64,000 nucleotides of DNA from Jannaschia maritima (GCF_030973515.1 NZ_JARGZA010000001.1:270805-334804); one strand, 5' to 3'. Positions 1 to 8,727 are shown, counted from the first letter of the stretch. Numbers and translations: made by a program. Notes: generated by a model not told the origin, from the letters alone.

Positions 1-1249
1 CGAGCACGACGATCATTGTCTCGCCGATGGCGCGCGACGCGGCCAGCAAGATGGCACCGACGATACCCGGCAGGGCGGCGGGAATGACCACGCGGCGTAT
101 CGTTTCCGACTGGGTGGAGCCGAGACCCAGCGAGCCGTCGCGCATGGCCTGCGGCACCGCGTTGATGATGTCGTCGGACAGACTGGACACGAAGGGGATC
201 AACATGATCCCCATAACGAGGCCCGCCGTCATCACCGACGATGCCGAATTGCCCAGTCCCAACGGCTGCGCGATCACGTCCCGCAGCATCGGCCCGACCG
301 TGATCAGGGCGAACAGGCCGTACACGATCGTGGGTATTCCGGCGAGAACCTCGATCAGCGGCTTCGCGAAGGATCGCAGCTTTGGTCCGGCGTACTCCGA
401 AAGATAGATCGCAGCGAACAAGCCGATCGGAACGGCCACTAGCAAAGCGATCAGACTGATATACAGCGTCCCCCACAGCAGCGGGATGATCCCCAGTTCG
501 GACAACCCGCCGCGTCCGCTGAAGCTGGGCGACCAGGTCGTTCCGAAGAAGAACTCGTGCGCTGGGTATTGCGAGAAGAAGTTCATCGTCTCGAACAGCA
601 TCGACAGCACGATGCCAAGCGTCGTGAGAATGGCGACGGTCGCGGCGGCGGCCAGCAGAACCAGGATGCTTCGTTCCACGATGTTGCGGGCACGGAAGTC
701 GCGGTCGGTCCGATACACGGCGATCGCTCCGCCGATCAGGGCGGCGGCGACGACGACCGCGATCATGCCCCATCGCAGCACCGCATCGGCCCCGCGATAG
801 TCGCGCGCGGCGTCCAGCACGGGGGGCGTCAGTTGAGACCCCAACGCGACCCCGATCTCATCCAGCGCGGCCTCGATCTCGGTCGGACCGGCCGACGTCA
901 TCTGCTGGGACGTCAGGAGGCCCGCACCGACTGCGACGTCGAGCCCCTCCGCCACGCGGCGGACGTCGGACATGACCAGATCGACCGTGCCGAATGCGGA
1001 GATCGTCAGAAGGGGAATGTCGGCAGCGACCGAGCGATAGAGCAGCATCGGCTGTGTCAGCAGCCACAGCGCCAGGATCAGAAGCGCTGGGGCCAGCGCG
1101 AGCAGCGCGCCATGCACGCCGTAGTAGTTCGGCAGCGAATGCAGCACCCGTGCATCGCCGCCGCCGCTGGACATGGCACGTCGTCGCGCCAGCCAATAGG
1201 CGACACCCCCCAGGAGGGCTAGGATCGCGAGTATCCAGATCAACGGCAT
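1..1249 (-). CDS. pstC: Phosphate ABC transporter permease PstC (partial, 3' end outside window)
   Basis: Inner-membrane permease of the high-affinity phosphate importer PstSCAB. About 416 codons are present; the C-terminus lies beyond the left edge. The chosen ATG begins MPLIWILAILALLGGVAYWL, a membrane segment typical of the long PstC proteins of this group. Near the edge the frame encodes GAILLAASRAIGETM, which is the conserved cytoplasmic EAA loop that contacts the ATPase PstB. It lies about 65 bp downstream of pstS on the same strand, so the two are probably cotranscribed, with pstA and pstB expected further left. The family assignment is firm; only the start is uncertain, since in-frame TTG codons occur upstream. 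Confidence 0.9.
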   Translation of the reverse strand, partial: MPLIWILAILALLGGVAYWLARRRAMSSGGGDARVLHSLPNYYGVHGALLALAPALLILALWLLTQPMLLYRSVAADIPLLTISAFGTVDLVMSDVRRVAEGLDVAVGAGLLTSQQMTSAGPTEIEAALDEIGVALGSQLTPPVLDAARDYRGADAVLRWGMIAVVVAAALIGGAIAVYRTDRDFRARNIVERSILVLLAAAATVAILTTLGIVLSMLFETMNFFSQYPAHEFFFGTTWSPSFSGRGGLSELGIIPLLWGTLYISLIALLVAVPIGLFAAIYLSEYAGPKLRSFAKPLIEVLAGIPTIVYGLFALITVGPMLRDVIAQPLGLGNSASSVMTAGLVMGIMLIPFVSSLSDDIINAVPQAMRDGSLGLGSTQSETIRRVVIPAALPGIVGAILLAASRAIGETMIVVL

Positions 1250-1313
1250 GTCGGCGACTTTCGGCCGGGGCGGCAGGTTGCGGGCCAACCATGACGATCG
1301 GCCCGCACGGGCA

Positions 1314-2345
1314 TCAGTTCATGACCGTTTCGCTGGCGACCACGTCCTGGGTGGCGGACAGTTCAGGGTCCGGGGTCAAACCATAGTCCGACAGGGGGCC
1401 ACCAGGACCCGCGATGTCGTTGCTCACGAAGAAGGACGCGTATTCCCGAAGACCGGGGATCGCGTCCATGTGAGCTTGCTTGATGTAGAAGTAGAGCGGT
1501 CGCGAAACCGGGTACTCGCCCGAGGCGATGGTTTCCGTCGATGGCGACACGTCGTTCATCGTAGCCACCTTCAGGACGCTGGTGTTGTTCTCGTAGAACG
1601 ACAGGCCAAACACGCCGACGCCGTTCGGGTCTGATTCGATCCGGGCCAGCGTCTCGGTGTAATCGCCGTCGATGTCGACGCTGCTGCCGTCCGTGCGGAC
1701 CGACATGCACGCCTCCTCGGCGCCGTCCTCGTCCATGCCGGCGGACATCATCCGTTCCATGGCGCCGGTATCTTCGCACCCCTGCAGCAGGACCTTCTCC
1801 TCGAAGACCTCGCGGGTGCCATGCTTCGTACCGGGGATGAACGCCAGGATCGGCGCATCGGGCAGGCTCGGATCGACGTCGGACCAGTTGGCGTTGGGGT
1901 TCGCGGCCATCGTGCCGTCCTCGCCCGGGATCTCGGCGGCCAGCGCCTGATACCACTGCGCGGGGGTGAACGCGTCGAAGGCGGGACCGTCCTGCCGGCT
2001 GGCGAAGACGATGCCGTCATATCCGATGCGGACCTCGATGATGTCGGTCACGCCATTGGCAGCGCATTCCTCGATCTCACGCTCGCGGATCGCACGGCTA
2101 GCGTTCGCAATGTCGATCGTGTTCTCGCCCACGCCCTCGCAGAAGCGCTTGAGGCCAGCGGAGGACCCTCCCGATTCGACGACCGGTGTGGGGAAGTCGA
2201 AGTTCTCGCCGAACGCCTCGGCCACGATGGAGGCATAGGGCAGGACGGTGGACGACCCGGCGATCTGCACTTGGTCGCGGGCGGCAGCGGCGGTGCCGAG
2301 CGCGCACAGGGCGGAAACCGAAACCGCGGTCTTGACTATGGACAT
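1314..2345 (-). CDS. pstS: Periplasmic phosphate-binding protein PstS
   Basis: Solute-binding component of the Pst phosphate importer, 343 aa. The start MSIVKTAVSVSAL follows a GGGAG ribosome site and gives a normal Sec signal peptide ending near AAA-RD; an upstream in-frame ATG lacks both features. Mature residues include the phosphate-binding IAGSSTVLPYAS segment near the N-terminus, and SGGSSAGLKRF and SRAIREREIEEC further on, as in alphaproteobacterial PstS. It sits between phoR and pstC, the usual order in this group. A PHO-box-like repeat and a -10-like element lie upstream, which fits induction by PhoB under phosphate starvation. Confidence 0.94.
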   Translation of the reverse strand: MSIVKTAVSVSALCALGTAAAARDQVQIAGSSTVLPYASIVAEAFGENFDFPTPVVESGGSSAGLKRFCEGVGENTIDIANASRAIREREIEECAANGVTDIIEVRIGYDGIVFASRQDGPAFDAFTPAQWYQALAAEIPGEDGTMAANPNANWSDVDPSLPDAPILAFIPGTKHGTREVFEEKVLLQGCEDTGAMERMMSAGMDEDGAEEACMSVRTDGSSVDIDGDYTETLARIESDPNGVGVFGLSFYENNTSVLKVATMNDVSPSTETIASGEYPVSRPLYFYIKQAHMDAIPGLREYASFFVSNDIAGPGGPLSDYGLTPDPELSATQDVVASETVMN

Positions 2346-2428
2346 GGGAAACTCCCGTCGTTTGGTTGCGCCGGGCGATCCGTTGCCCTGGCCATGCGTC
2401 ACCCGCGCACCCACGCGCCGGCACCGGT

Positions 2429-2484
2429 CACCTAGGAACCCGATGCTGGTCTTTTGTGAATGGAACGTAACGTTTCCATGACAC
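2429..2484 (-). promoter_or_regulatory. PHO-box-like triple repeat and -10 element upstream of pstS
   Basis: On the minus strand three 7-bp units recur every 11 bp: GTGTCAT, ACGTTAC and CATTCAC (2484 down to 2456). They match the PHO-box heptamer CTGTCAY at 6, 4 and 5 of 7 positions. A TAGGTG hexamer follows at 2434-2429, placing the last repeat over the -35 position, as expected for a PhoB-activated promoter. The predicted leader of pstS would be about 77 nt. PhoB binding is inferred from this layout. Confidence 0.5.
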
Positions 2485-2496
2485 CCGGTTCCTCGC

Positions 2497-3546
2497 TCAG
2501 CCGTCGGGAAGATGGACCGTCACGCAGGTGCCCTGCCCCGGATTGCTGTCGATGCGCAGCCGGCCGCGATGGCGATTGACGATGTGCTTGACGATGGCCA
2601 GCCCTAGCCCCGTGCCGCCGCCGCTGCGGTTCCGCGCGCCGTCGACGCGATAGAACCGTTCCGTCAGACGCGGCAGATGCTCGGGCGCGATACCCGGTCC
2701 ATCATCCGTAACGGTCAGACACCAACACGGGGTACGCAAGGCCGGATCACGATCCACCCGGTGAAGTCCTATCTCGACCGTTCCTGGCCGCGCACCGTAC
2801 TTTATTCCGTTCTCGATCAGGTTGACCGCCACCTGGATCAACTGGTCCGCATCGCCGGGCACGACCGCTTCGGGCGCGAGGTCGGCGGTCAAGGTCACGC
2901 CCGCGTCCTGGGCCGTGGGGTGCAGCAGTTCGATCGCCTTGCCGAGCAGCGTCGTCAAATCGACGGGGTCGCGGGGTCGCCGACGCGACTGCGCCTCGAC
3001 GCGTCCGAGGGACAGCAAGTCCGCGACCAGACGGTTCATACGCGACAGTTCCTGCGCCATCATGCCGAGGAAACGGTCGCGTGCAGGGCCGTCGTTTCGG
3101 GCCGGCCCCTGCAGCGTCTCGACGAATCCGGTCAACGCCGTCAGCGGCGTCTTCAACTCGTGGCTGACGTTGGCGACGAAGTCGCGGCGCATGGCAAGGC
3201 TCGCTTCCCGATCGGACAAGTCGCGGAACGTCAGCAGCACGGGGCCCCGTTCGTTCGGATCACTCGGCGAGAGCGGCAGGATCGCGACGTCGAACGCTGT
3301 CTCCGTCGCGCCGTCGGCGTGAACGAACCGGGCGCGCCCAGGGATGCGGTCGTGGAACGCGTCCTCCACCGGTCCGAGCAGGGAAGGCTGGCGGAGGACG
3401 CTGACATAGCTCTGCCCACGGACCCATTCGCCGAACCGGTCCCCGGCCGCCGGGTTCGTCAGCGCCACACGCCCGTTCCGGTCGAGGAAGAGCATGGGCT
3501 CCCGGGCATCGTGCAGGATTTCGGCAACCCAGGGCGGAGTATGCAT
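2497..3546 (-). CDS. phoR: Phosphate regulon sensor histidine kinase PhoR
   Basis: Two-component sensor kinase, 349 aa from the chosen ATG. This start has GGGGAG just upstream; another ATG four codons earlier has no ribosome site. Order of domains: PAS-like segment (about 5-115), HisKA dimerisation domain with the phosphoacceptor in NVSHELKTPLT (His129), and HATPase_c with N-box (Asn242/Asn246), G1 DDGPGI (about 281-286) and G2 GGGTGLGL. No membrane segment is evident, so it may be cytosolic or peripherally attached, unlike E. coli PhoR. Its position directly upstream of pstS-pstC supports the PhoR assignment over other histidine kinases. Confidence 0.88.
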   Translation of the reverse strand: MHTPPWVAEILHDAREPMLFLDRNGRVALTNPAAGDRFGEWVRGQSYVSVLRQPSLLGPVEDAFHDRIPGRARFVHADGATETAFDVAILPLSPSDPNERGPVLLTFRDLSDREASLAMRRDFVANVSHELKTPLTALTGFVETLQGPARNDGPARDRFLGMMAQELSRMNRLVADLLSLGRVEAQSRRRPRDPVDLTTLLGKAIELLHPTAQDAGVTLTADLAPEAVVPGDADQLIQVAVNLIENGIKYGARPGTVEIGLHRVDRDPALRTPCWCLTVTDDGPGIAPEHLPRLTERFYRVDGARNRSGGGTGLGLAIVKHIVNRHRGRLRIDSNPGQGTCVTVHLPDG

Positions 3547-3558
3547 CGCGCTCCCCAT

Positions 3559-3582
3559 CGTGAAGCGTGCAAATGCTTCACG
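3559..3582. repeat. Perfect inverted repeat immediately upstream of phoR
   Basis: CGTGAAGC, an 8-bp spacer and GCTTCACG form a perfect palindrome 13 bp upstream of the preferred phoR start, in the 138-bp divergent region shared with the next gene. The size suits a dimeric repressor or activator site, or a small hairpin in the phoR leader. The surrounding 3575-3630 stretch is AT-richer than its neighbourhood and probably contains promoters, but I cannot assign -35/-10 pairs with confidence. Confidence 0.45.
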
Positions 3583-3684
3583 GATAAGGTTTTCACCTTT
3601 TCAACACTACGCCTTTGCGCTATTGCACAAGGACGATTGGGGCAGCACATGGCTGCAGGCGGTTCTAGGCACAGGGGTGGGCCA

Positions 3685-4107
3685 ATGACCAGCCGGGACA
3701 AGAAACGCGAACTGTATCCGGTTCCCCGCGAACCCGAACGGGTCACGCGGGCCGACATATTGCTGGTGGGTATGTACGATCGGGATGCGCGAGCCGTGCC
3801 GTCGCGCCTGTTCGGGGCATTGGCCCAAAGCACGGTGGAGGTCGACTTCGTCGATCTGACCGCGCCACAGATGGCTGACGCCATGGCCGTGCTGTCGCCG
3901 TTGATCTCCTACGATTTCGATGCGGTCGAGCTGGCCGGGCGACTGGAGAGCTCGAACTTCACGGGCCGCTACGTCGCGTTCGCGCTCGACGTCCCGAACC
4001 CGGATTCGATCAAGGCCGAGGTGGCCAGGGTAGCGCCAGGCGTCGCATTCGACATCGTGAGTACGGGCCAGGGCCCGCACCTGGCCGGACCCGCAGATCA
4101 GCGTTGA
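3685..4107 (+). CDS. Conserved hypothetical protein (140 aa)
   Basis: Soluble protein of unknown function. The ATG follows GGGGTGGGCC, an acceptable ribosome site. The N-terminus is basic; then come an alternating hydrophobic pattern (ADILLVGMYD, VEVDFVDLTA, LSPLISYDFDAVELAGRLE) and a C-terminal segment rich in small acidic and hydrophobic residues. It contains no cysteine and no membrane segment. It is divergent from phoR and convergent with the MoxR ATPase gene, overlapping it by 10 bp. Similar anonymous proteins occur in Rhodobacterales, from memory; I cannot name a domain. Confidence 0.75.
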   Translation: MTSRDKKRELYPVPREPERVTRADILLVGMYDRDARAVPSRLFGALAQSTVEVDFVDLTAPQMADAMAVLSPLISYDFDAVELAGRLESSNFTGRYVAFALDVPNPDSIKAEVARVAPGVAFDIVSTGQGPHLAGPADQR

Positions 4108-4937
4108 CCGCGGGCCAGGAAGGCCAGACGCTCGAACAGCGCGACATCTTGCTCGTTCTTAAGCAGGGCGCCGTGAAGCCGCGGCAGCGCGTCCATCGAA
4201 TCTCTGCGCAGGTCCGCCGCGTCGAGGTCGTCCGCCAGAAGCAGCTTGAGCCAGTCCAGTAGTTCCGAAGTCGACGGCTTCTTGCGGATGCCCTGTCGGT
4301 CGCGGACGGCGAAGAACCGCGTCAGAGCTGCCGCGAGCAGGTCCTGCTTCACGTTCGGGTGGTGGACGGCGACGATCTTCTTCAGCGTGTCCGCATCCGG
4401 AAAGCGGATGTAGTGAAAGAAACACCGGCGCAGGAAGGCGTCGGGCAACTCCTTCTCGTTGTTCGACGTGATGATGACTACGGGCCGGTGGCGTGCGCGG
4501 ACGGTCTGCCCCGTCTCGTAGACGTGGAACTCCATGCGATCGAGTTCCTGCAGCAGGTCATTGGGAAACTCGATGTCGGCCTTGTCGATCTCGTCGATCA
4601 GCAGGACGACGCGCTCCGACGCCTCGAACGCCTCCCACACCTTGCCCCGCCGGATATAGCGACCGACGTCGTGGACGCGTTCGTCCCCCAACTGGCTGTC
4701 CCGCAACCGACTGACGGCATCGTATTCGTATAATCCCTGCTGCGCGCGTGTGGTCGACTTGATCGACCATTCGATCAGGTCGGTGCCCAGGCTGGCCGCG
4801 ACTTGCCGGGCCAGTTCTGTCTTGCCTGTCCCGGGCTCGCCCTTCACCAGCAGCGGACGTTCAAGCGTAATGGCAGCGTTCACGGCGACAGCGAGATCCC
4901 GGGGCGCCACGTAGTCCTTCGTCCCCTCGAACCGCAT
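4098..4937 (-). CDS. MoxR-family AAA+ ATPase
   Basis: Cytosolic AAA+ ATPase of the MoxR group, 279 aa, which usually act as chaperones that activate or assemble partner proteins, often with a VWA-domain protein. The start MRFEGTKDYVAP follows a GGAGG ribosome site; longer forms would add unconserved sequence. Walker A is GEPGTGKT (33-40), Walker B VVLLIDEID (110-118), followed by sensor-1 ITSNNEKELPDAFLRRC. No VWA protein is encoded beside it in this window, so the partner is unknown. The gene is monocistronic, with a promoter candidate upstream. Confidence 0.9.
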   Translation of the reverse strand: MRFEGTKDYVAPRDLAVAVNAAITLERPLLVKGEPGTGKTELARQVAASLGTDLIEWSIKSTTRAQQGLYEYDAVSRLRDSQLGDERVHDVGRYIRRGKVWEAFEASERVVLLIDEIDKADIEFPNDLLQELDRMEFHVYETGQTVRARHRPVVIITSNNEKELPDAFLRRCFFHYIRFPDADTLKKIVAVHHPNVKQDLLAAALTRFFAVRDRQGIRKKPSTSELLDWLKLLLADDLDAADLRRDSMDALPRLHGALLKNEQDVALFERLAFLARGQR

Positions 4938-4963
4938 CGCAACCTCCACCGCGCCGTCCGCCC

Positions 4964-4991
4964 CTTCTAGCGCCCTGTCCGCCATCCGCAA
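4964..4991 (-). promoter_or_regulatory. Promoter candidate for the MoxR ATPase gene
   Basis: On the minus strand TTGCGG (4991-4986) and TAGAAG (4969-4964) are separated by 16 bp. This predicts a start of transcription about 20 nt before the ATG. The -10 form TAGnnn recurs at other promoters in this window, including those of the tRNA genes. Confidence 0.45.
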
Positions 4992-5019
4992 CGCGGTCCC
5001 GCAACGGCGCGGAAGCCGC

Positions 5020-5048
5020 GTGACAAGGTTCAACCGTTGGTGTAGGCG
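5020..5048 (+). promoter_or_regulatory. Promoter candidate for dksA
   Basis: GTGACA and TAGGCG are separated by 17 bp. The predicted leader of about 76 nt contains a strong GC hairpin before the ribosome site. Confidence 0.45.
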
Positions 5049-5061
5049 CCCGGCACAGACC

Positions 5062-5089
5062 GCCCCCGGGGCTCGTCGCGCCGGGGGGC
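5062..5089 (+). other. GC-rich hairpin in the dksA leader
   Basis: GCCCCCGG and CCGGGGGGC can pair across an 11-nt loop between the predicted dksA promoter and the ribosome site (gagggagcgacc ATG). It has no T-run, so it is not a classical terminator. It could affect mRNA stability or translation. Confidence 0.35.
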
Positions 5090-5130
5090 AACAAGGCCCG
5101 TTACAGGGTCGTGCGGACGAGGGAGCGACC

Positions 5131-5553
5131 ATGAAAGCCGAGACATTCCTGCCGAACGATTATCATCCCGCGGAGGACGAGCCGTTCATGAACGAGCAGC
5201 AGACGGAATACTTCCGACGCAAGCTGCACGCGTGGAAGGCGGACCTGATGGAGGAAACGGCCAGTACCCTCGAGGGGCTGCAGGGCACCGCGCGCAACAT
5301 TCCCGACGTCGCGGACCGCGCGTCGGAGGAAACGGATCGCGCGCTGGAACTGCGGACCCGCGATCGTCAGCGCAAGCTGATCGCCAAAATCGACAGCGCA
5401 CTGCGACGCATCGACGAGGGCGAGTACGGCTATTGCGAGGTCACTGGCGACCCGATCAGCCTGAAGCGCCTGGATGCCCGCCCCATCGCCACCATGAGCT
5501 TGGAGGCACAGGAGCGCCACGAACGACGTGAGCGGGTCCATCGCGACGACTGA
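5131..5553 (+). CDS. dksA: RNA polymerase-binding transcription factor DksA (single-cysteine type)
   Basis: DksA enters the secondary channel of RNA polymerase and works with ppGpp to adjust rRNA and amino-acid gene transcription. The protein is 140 aa. The coiled-coil tip motif DVADRA (Asp59, Asp62, Ala64) is intact, as is the LELRTRDRQRKL helix. The C-terminal region EYGYCEVTGDPISLKRLDAR keeps only one cysteine (Cys102) of the four that bind zinc in E. coli DksA, as is known for alphaproteobacterial homologues. The ATG has a GAGGGAGCGACC ribosome site. The 3' end overlaps the following monooxygenase gene by 26 bp, suggesting cotranscription. Confidence 0.93.
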   Translation: MKAETFLPNDYHPAEDEPFMNEQQTEYFRRKLHAWKADLMEETASTLEGLQGTARNIPDVADRASEETDRALELRTRDRQRKLIAKIDSALRRIDEGEYGYCEVTGDPISLKRLDARPIATMSLEAQERHERRERVHRDD

Positions 5554-6643
5554 CGTCCACGTCCTCGGAGCGGGGATCGCCGGTCTGACGGCGGCCGTCG
5601 CATTGCGCCGGGCAGGCCGCGAGGTCACCGTGCTGGAGCGCGCGCCTGCCCTGGCGGAGGTCGGGGCGGGCATCCAGATCGCGCCGAACGGGGCACGTAT
5701 CCTCGACGCGCTCGATATCACCGTCGATCATGTCGTGTCGGAGGCAATCCACCTGATCGACGGTCCGACCGGCAGATCGTTGATCCGCATGCGCCCGCCG
5801 GGCGATTTCCGGATGTGCCATCGGGCCGACCTGATCGCCGCGTTACGCGACGCCGCGATCGGGGCGGGTGCCGACCTCCGACTCGACGCGACCGTCGAAC
5901 GGATCACGCCCGATAGCATCGTCCTCGGCAGCGAGCGCGTTCCCCGGGAGCGACTGATCGGCTCGGACGGCGCGAGGGGCGCCGCCCGCGCCTTTGTTGC
6001 ACCGAAGTACGAAGGTCGCTTCACCGGTCAGGTCGCTTGGCGCGCCATGGTGCCCGCCCCGCCCGACTGGCCACGCGAGGCGCAGATCCACGTCGGTCCG
6101 GGTCGCCATCTGGTCGTCTACCCCCTGCGGGGTGGAACGGTGCTGAACCTCGTGGGCGTGGAGGAACGAACGGAATGGGCCGCGGAGGATTGGTCGCAGG
6201 AGGACGATCCGGCGAACCTGCGGACCGCGTTCGCCGGCTATTCCGATGGCATCCGATCGCTGCTGGCCGCGGTTGATTCGGTTCACTTGTGGGGGTTGAT
6301 GGATCATGGGGTGACGGAGGCGTGGACGCGGGACGGCGTTACGCTGATCGGCGATGCGGCCCACCCGACGTTGCCCTTCCTCGCGCAGGGGGCGAACCTC
6401 GCGCTGGAGGACGCGTTCCTGATCGCGCGACATCTGGACGATCCCGCCGCCTACGAAGCCCTGCGCCGTCCTCGCGTGACCCGCGCCCTGGCCGCCGCCG
6501 CCGACAACGCCCGCAACTATCACCTACGGGGCGCGCGGGCGCGGGCCGCCCACGTCGCGTTGCGCATGGCCGCCCGGGTGGCACCCGATGCGATGGCCGC
6601 CCGATACCGTTGGCTGTACGAGTACGACGCGACCGCGGGCTGA
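5528..6643 (+). CDS. FAD-dependent aromatic-ring-type monooxygenase (salicylate hydroxylase-like)
   Basis: Class A flavoprotein monooxygenase, 371 aa, expected to hydroxylate an aromatic or related substrate with NAD(P)H and O2. The dinucleotide fold VLGAGIAGLTAAVALRRAG lies at the N-terminus, the DG motif region is RLIGSDGARGAARA, and the FAD ribityl motif GDAAHPTLPFLAQGANLALE lies near residue 274. The GTG start overlaps dksA and has only a distant ribosome site, implying translational coupling. The substrate cannot be read from the sequence; 3-hydroxybenzoate or salicylate hydroxylases are the closest recognised types. Confidence 0.85.
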   Translation: MSGSIATTDVHVLGAGIAGLTAAVALRRAGREVTVLERAPALAEVGAGIQIAPNGARILDALDITVDHVVSEAIHLIDGPTGRSLIRMRPPGDFRMCHRADLIAALRDAAIGAGADLRLDATVERITPDSIVLGSERVPRERLIGSDGARGAARAFVAPKYEGRFTGQVAWRAMVPAPPDWPREAQIHVGPGRHLVVYPLRGGTVLNLVGVEERTEWAAEDWSQEDDPANLRTAFAGYSDGIRSLLAAVDSVHLWGLMDHGVTEAWTRDGVTLIGDAAHPTLPFLAQGANLALEDAFLIARHLDDPAAYEALRRPRVTRALAAAADNARNYHLRGARARAAHVALRMAARVAPDAMAARYRWLYEYDATAG

Positions 6644-6651
6644 AGGGGAAC

Positions 6652-6726
6652 TGGTGCTGCCGGAGAGATTCGAACTCTCGACCTCCCCCTTACCAAGGGG
6701 GTGCTCTACCCCTGAGCCACGGCAGC
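6652..6726 (-). tRNA. tRNA-Thr (GGT)
   Basis: A complete cloverleaf of 75 nt including an encoded CCA: acceptor GCTGCCG/CGGCAGC, D-arm GCTC/GAGC, anticodon stem CCCCC/GGGGG with loop TTGGTAA (anticodon GGT), and T-arm GAGAG-TTCGAAT-CTCTC. It is convergent with the monooxygenase gene, whose stop lies 8 bp away. Confidence 0.97.
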
Positions 6727-6737
6727 ACGCGGTGGTG

Positions 6738-6766
6738 CGCCTAGCCGAATGGGATCGGACCTGCAA
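6738..6766 (-). promoter_or_regulatory. Promoter of tRNA-Thr
   Basis: On the minus strand TTGCAG (6766-6761) and TAGGCG (6743-6738) are 17 bp apart. The predicted transcript starts about 5 nt before the mature tRNA end. Confidence 0.55.
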
Positions 6767-6850
6767 CCCTGTCCGCGGGTCGCTCGCCCCCCGGCATCGC
6801 TGGACGCTTCCTCTCGTGGCAGCTATGTCGCGGTCGGATACGGGGAGCAG

Positions 6851-7003
6851 ATGACGGACAAGCCGAAGCAGGATCGCGACGACCGCCTGAAGGCGGCGCT
6901 CAAGGCGAACATGTCGCGGCGAAAGGCGCAGGCGAAGGCCCGCAAGTCGTCGCCCCCGAACACGTCCGGCCGGGCCGGATCACGGAAGGACGACGATGGA
7001 TAG
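6851..7003 (+). CDS. Small basic conserved protein upstream of murA (50 aa)
   Basis: A 50-residue, strongly charged protein ([20 protein letters not shown] then an Arg/Lys/Ser-rich tail) with a GGGGAG ribosome site. Its stop overlaps the murA start by 8 bp, so it is translationally coupled to murA. No domain is recognisable; small Lys/Arg-rich proteins before murA are familiar in Rhodobacterales, from memory. Its role is unknown. Confidence 0.7.
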   Translation: MTDKPKQDRDDRLKAALKANMSRRKAQAKARKSSPPNTSGRAGSRKDDDG

Positions 7004-8270
7004 CATCCTGGTCCGCGGCGGCGGCCCCCTGTCGGGCGAGATCCCGATCTCCGGCGCGAAGAACACTTGTTTGAAACTCATGGGCGCGGCCCTGCTCACG
7101 GACGAGCCGCTGACCCTGACGAACGTCCCGCGCCTTTCGGACATCGGCACCCTGGCGACACTGCTCGCCTCGTTGGGGGTGGAAGTGGCGCGACTGCAAG
7201 AGGGCGTGGTCATGGTACTGTCCGCACGACAGCTCACCAGCCACACGGCCGAGTACGACATCGTGCGAAAGTTGCGTGCCTCGTTCAACGTACTGGGACC
7301 CCTATTGGCCCGCGAAGGTCGCGCCATCGTCTCGCTTCCGGGCGGATGTGCCATCGGCGCACGCAAGGTGGATCTGCACCTCATGGCTCTGGAGGCGATG
7401 GGCGCATCGGTCGAACTCCGCGAAGGGTATGTCCACGCGACCGCACCGGGCGGTCGGCTGAAGGGTGCGGAGATCGCATTCCCCTTCGTGAGCGTCGGCG
7501 CGACCGAGAACGCCCTGACCGCCGCCACGCTGGCCGAGGGAACGACCGTCATCCGCAACGCCGCGCGCGAGCCGGACACCGTCGATCTGGCGCGCTGTCT
7601 GTCCGAGATGGGGGCCAGGATCGCGGGCGCTGGCACCTCGACCATCACCGTCGAAGGGGTGGACCGTTTGCATGGCACGACCCATGCGGTCATCCCCGAC
7701 CGCATCGAGTTGGGGACGTACATGACCCTGCCCGGCATCTGCGGGGGCGAGGTCGAATGCCTCGGCGGACGTCGGGACCTGGTCGATGCCTTCGCGTCCA
7801 AGTTAGAACAGGCCGGCCTTTTGGTCGTCGAGACGTCGCGTGGTCTGAAGGTCGCCCGCGACGGGGAACGGGTTCGTGCCGTGGACGTGAAGACGGCACC
7901 GTTCCCCGGGTTCCCCACCGATCTGCAGGCGCAGATGATGGCAATGATGTGCACGGCTGATGGGACGGCCGTCCTGGAGGAGACGATCTTCGAGAACAGG
8001 TTCATGCACGCCCCGGAGTTGATCCGCATGGGCGCGCAGGTCGACGTGCAGGGTGGGCACGCGACCGTGAGGGGCGTCGGACGCTTGAAGGGGGCACCCG
8101 TCATGGCGACGGACCTGCGCGCGTCGATTAGCCTGATCCTCGCAGGCCTTGCCGCGCAGGGCGAAACTCGCGTCGCGCGTGTGTACCATCTGGACCGGGG
8201 ATACGAACAGGTCGTCGCGAAGCTGCGGGGCGTGGGCGCCGACATCGAACGGGTGAGCGATAATGGCTGA
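6996..8270 (+). CDS. murA: UDP-N-acetylglucosamine 1-carboxyvinyltransferase MurA
   Basis: Catalyses the first committed step of peptidoglycan synthesis, transfer of enolpyruvate from PEP to UDP-GlcNAc, in the cytosol. At 424 aa it has the normal length. The N-terminal motif [11 protein letters not shown] holds the Lys22-Asn23 pair, and the loop [16 protein letters not shown] holds the catalytic cysteine (Cys118) that fosfomycin attacks. The second inside-out barrel domain is complete ([21 protein letters not shown]). The ATG follows GGAAGGACGACG. It forms a tight operon with the 50-aa gene before it and the DUF2948 gene after it. Confidence 0.97.
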   Translation: MDSILVRGGGPLSGEIPISGAKNTCLKLMGAALLTDEPLTLTNVPRLSDIGTLATLLASLGVEVARLQEGVVMVLSARQLTSHTAEYDIVRKLRASFNVLGPLLAREGRAIVSLPGGCAIGARKVDLHLMALEAMGASVELREGYVHATAPGGRLKGAEIAFPFVSVGATENALTAATLAEGTTVIRNAAREPDTVDLARCLSEMGARIAGAGTSTITVEGVDRLHGTTHAVIPDRIELGTYMTLPGICGGEVECLGGRRDLVDAFASKLEQAGLLVVETSRGLKVARDGERVRAVDVKTAPFPGFPTDLQAQMMAMMCTADGTAVLEETIFENRFMHAPELIRMGAQVDVQGGHATVRGVGRLKGAPVMATDLRASISLILAGLAAQGETRVARVYHLDRGYEQVVAKLRGVGADIERVSDNG

Positions 8271-8727
8271 TGACGACGCACGGTTCGCCGATGGCACGAA
8301 GGACAGGCCGTTGCGGTTGTGGGCAACGGATGCGGAAGACCTGCAGGTGGTGGCGGCGATCTGCCAGGATGCCGTCCTGTCGGCATCCGACCTGACCTGG
8401 CGCAGGCCGGACAGGCGGTTCGCGATGCTGATGAACCGCTTCCGTTGGGAGGATCAGCGTGACGCGGAGCGGGTGCGATCCGTTCTGACATTGGACGACG
8501 TGGTGGCGGTGAAGGCGAACGGAATCGTGCCGAGGGACGAGGACACGATCCTGTCGCTTCTCACGATGTCGTGGGAACCGGGACAGGACGGTTCGGGTCG
8601 TCTGTTGCTGACGTTCGCCGGCGACGGCGCCGTGGCGGTGGACGCGGAATGCCTCGACCTGCGGCTGGCCGACGTTACGAAGCCACATCGGGCGGTTGCT
8701 GGACGGGCGCCCCGTCACGACGTCTGA
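8263..8727 (+). CDS. DUF2948 family protein
   Basis: A 154-aa cytosolic protein recognised by its DUF2948 pattern: an [18 protein letters not shown] segment, then [47 protein letters not shown] and [18 protein letters not shown]. The family has no known function but commonly follows murA in Rhodobacterales, where hisD often comes next; hisD is absent here. The start overlaps murA by 8 bp. Confidence 0.85.
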   Translation: MADDDARFADGTKDRPLRLWATDAEDLQVVAAICQDAVLSASDLTWRRPDRRFAMLMNRFRWEDQRDAERVRSVLTLDDVVAVKANGIVPRDEDTILSLLTMSWEPGQDGSGRLLLTFAGDGAVAVDAECLDLRLADVTKPHRAVAGRAPRHDV

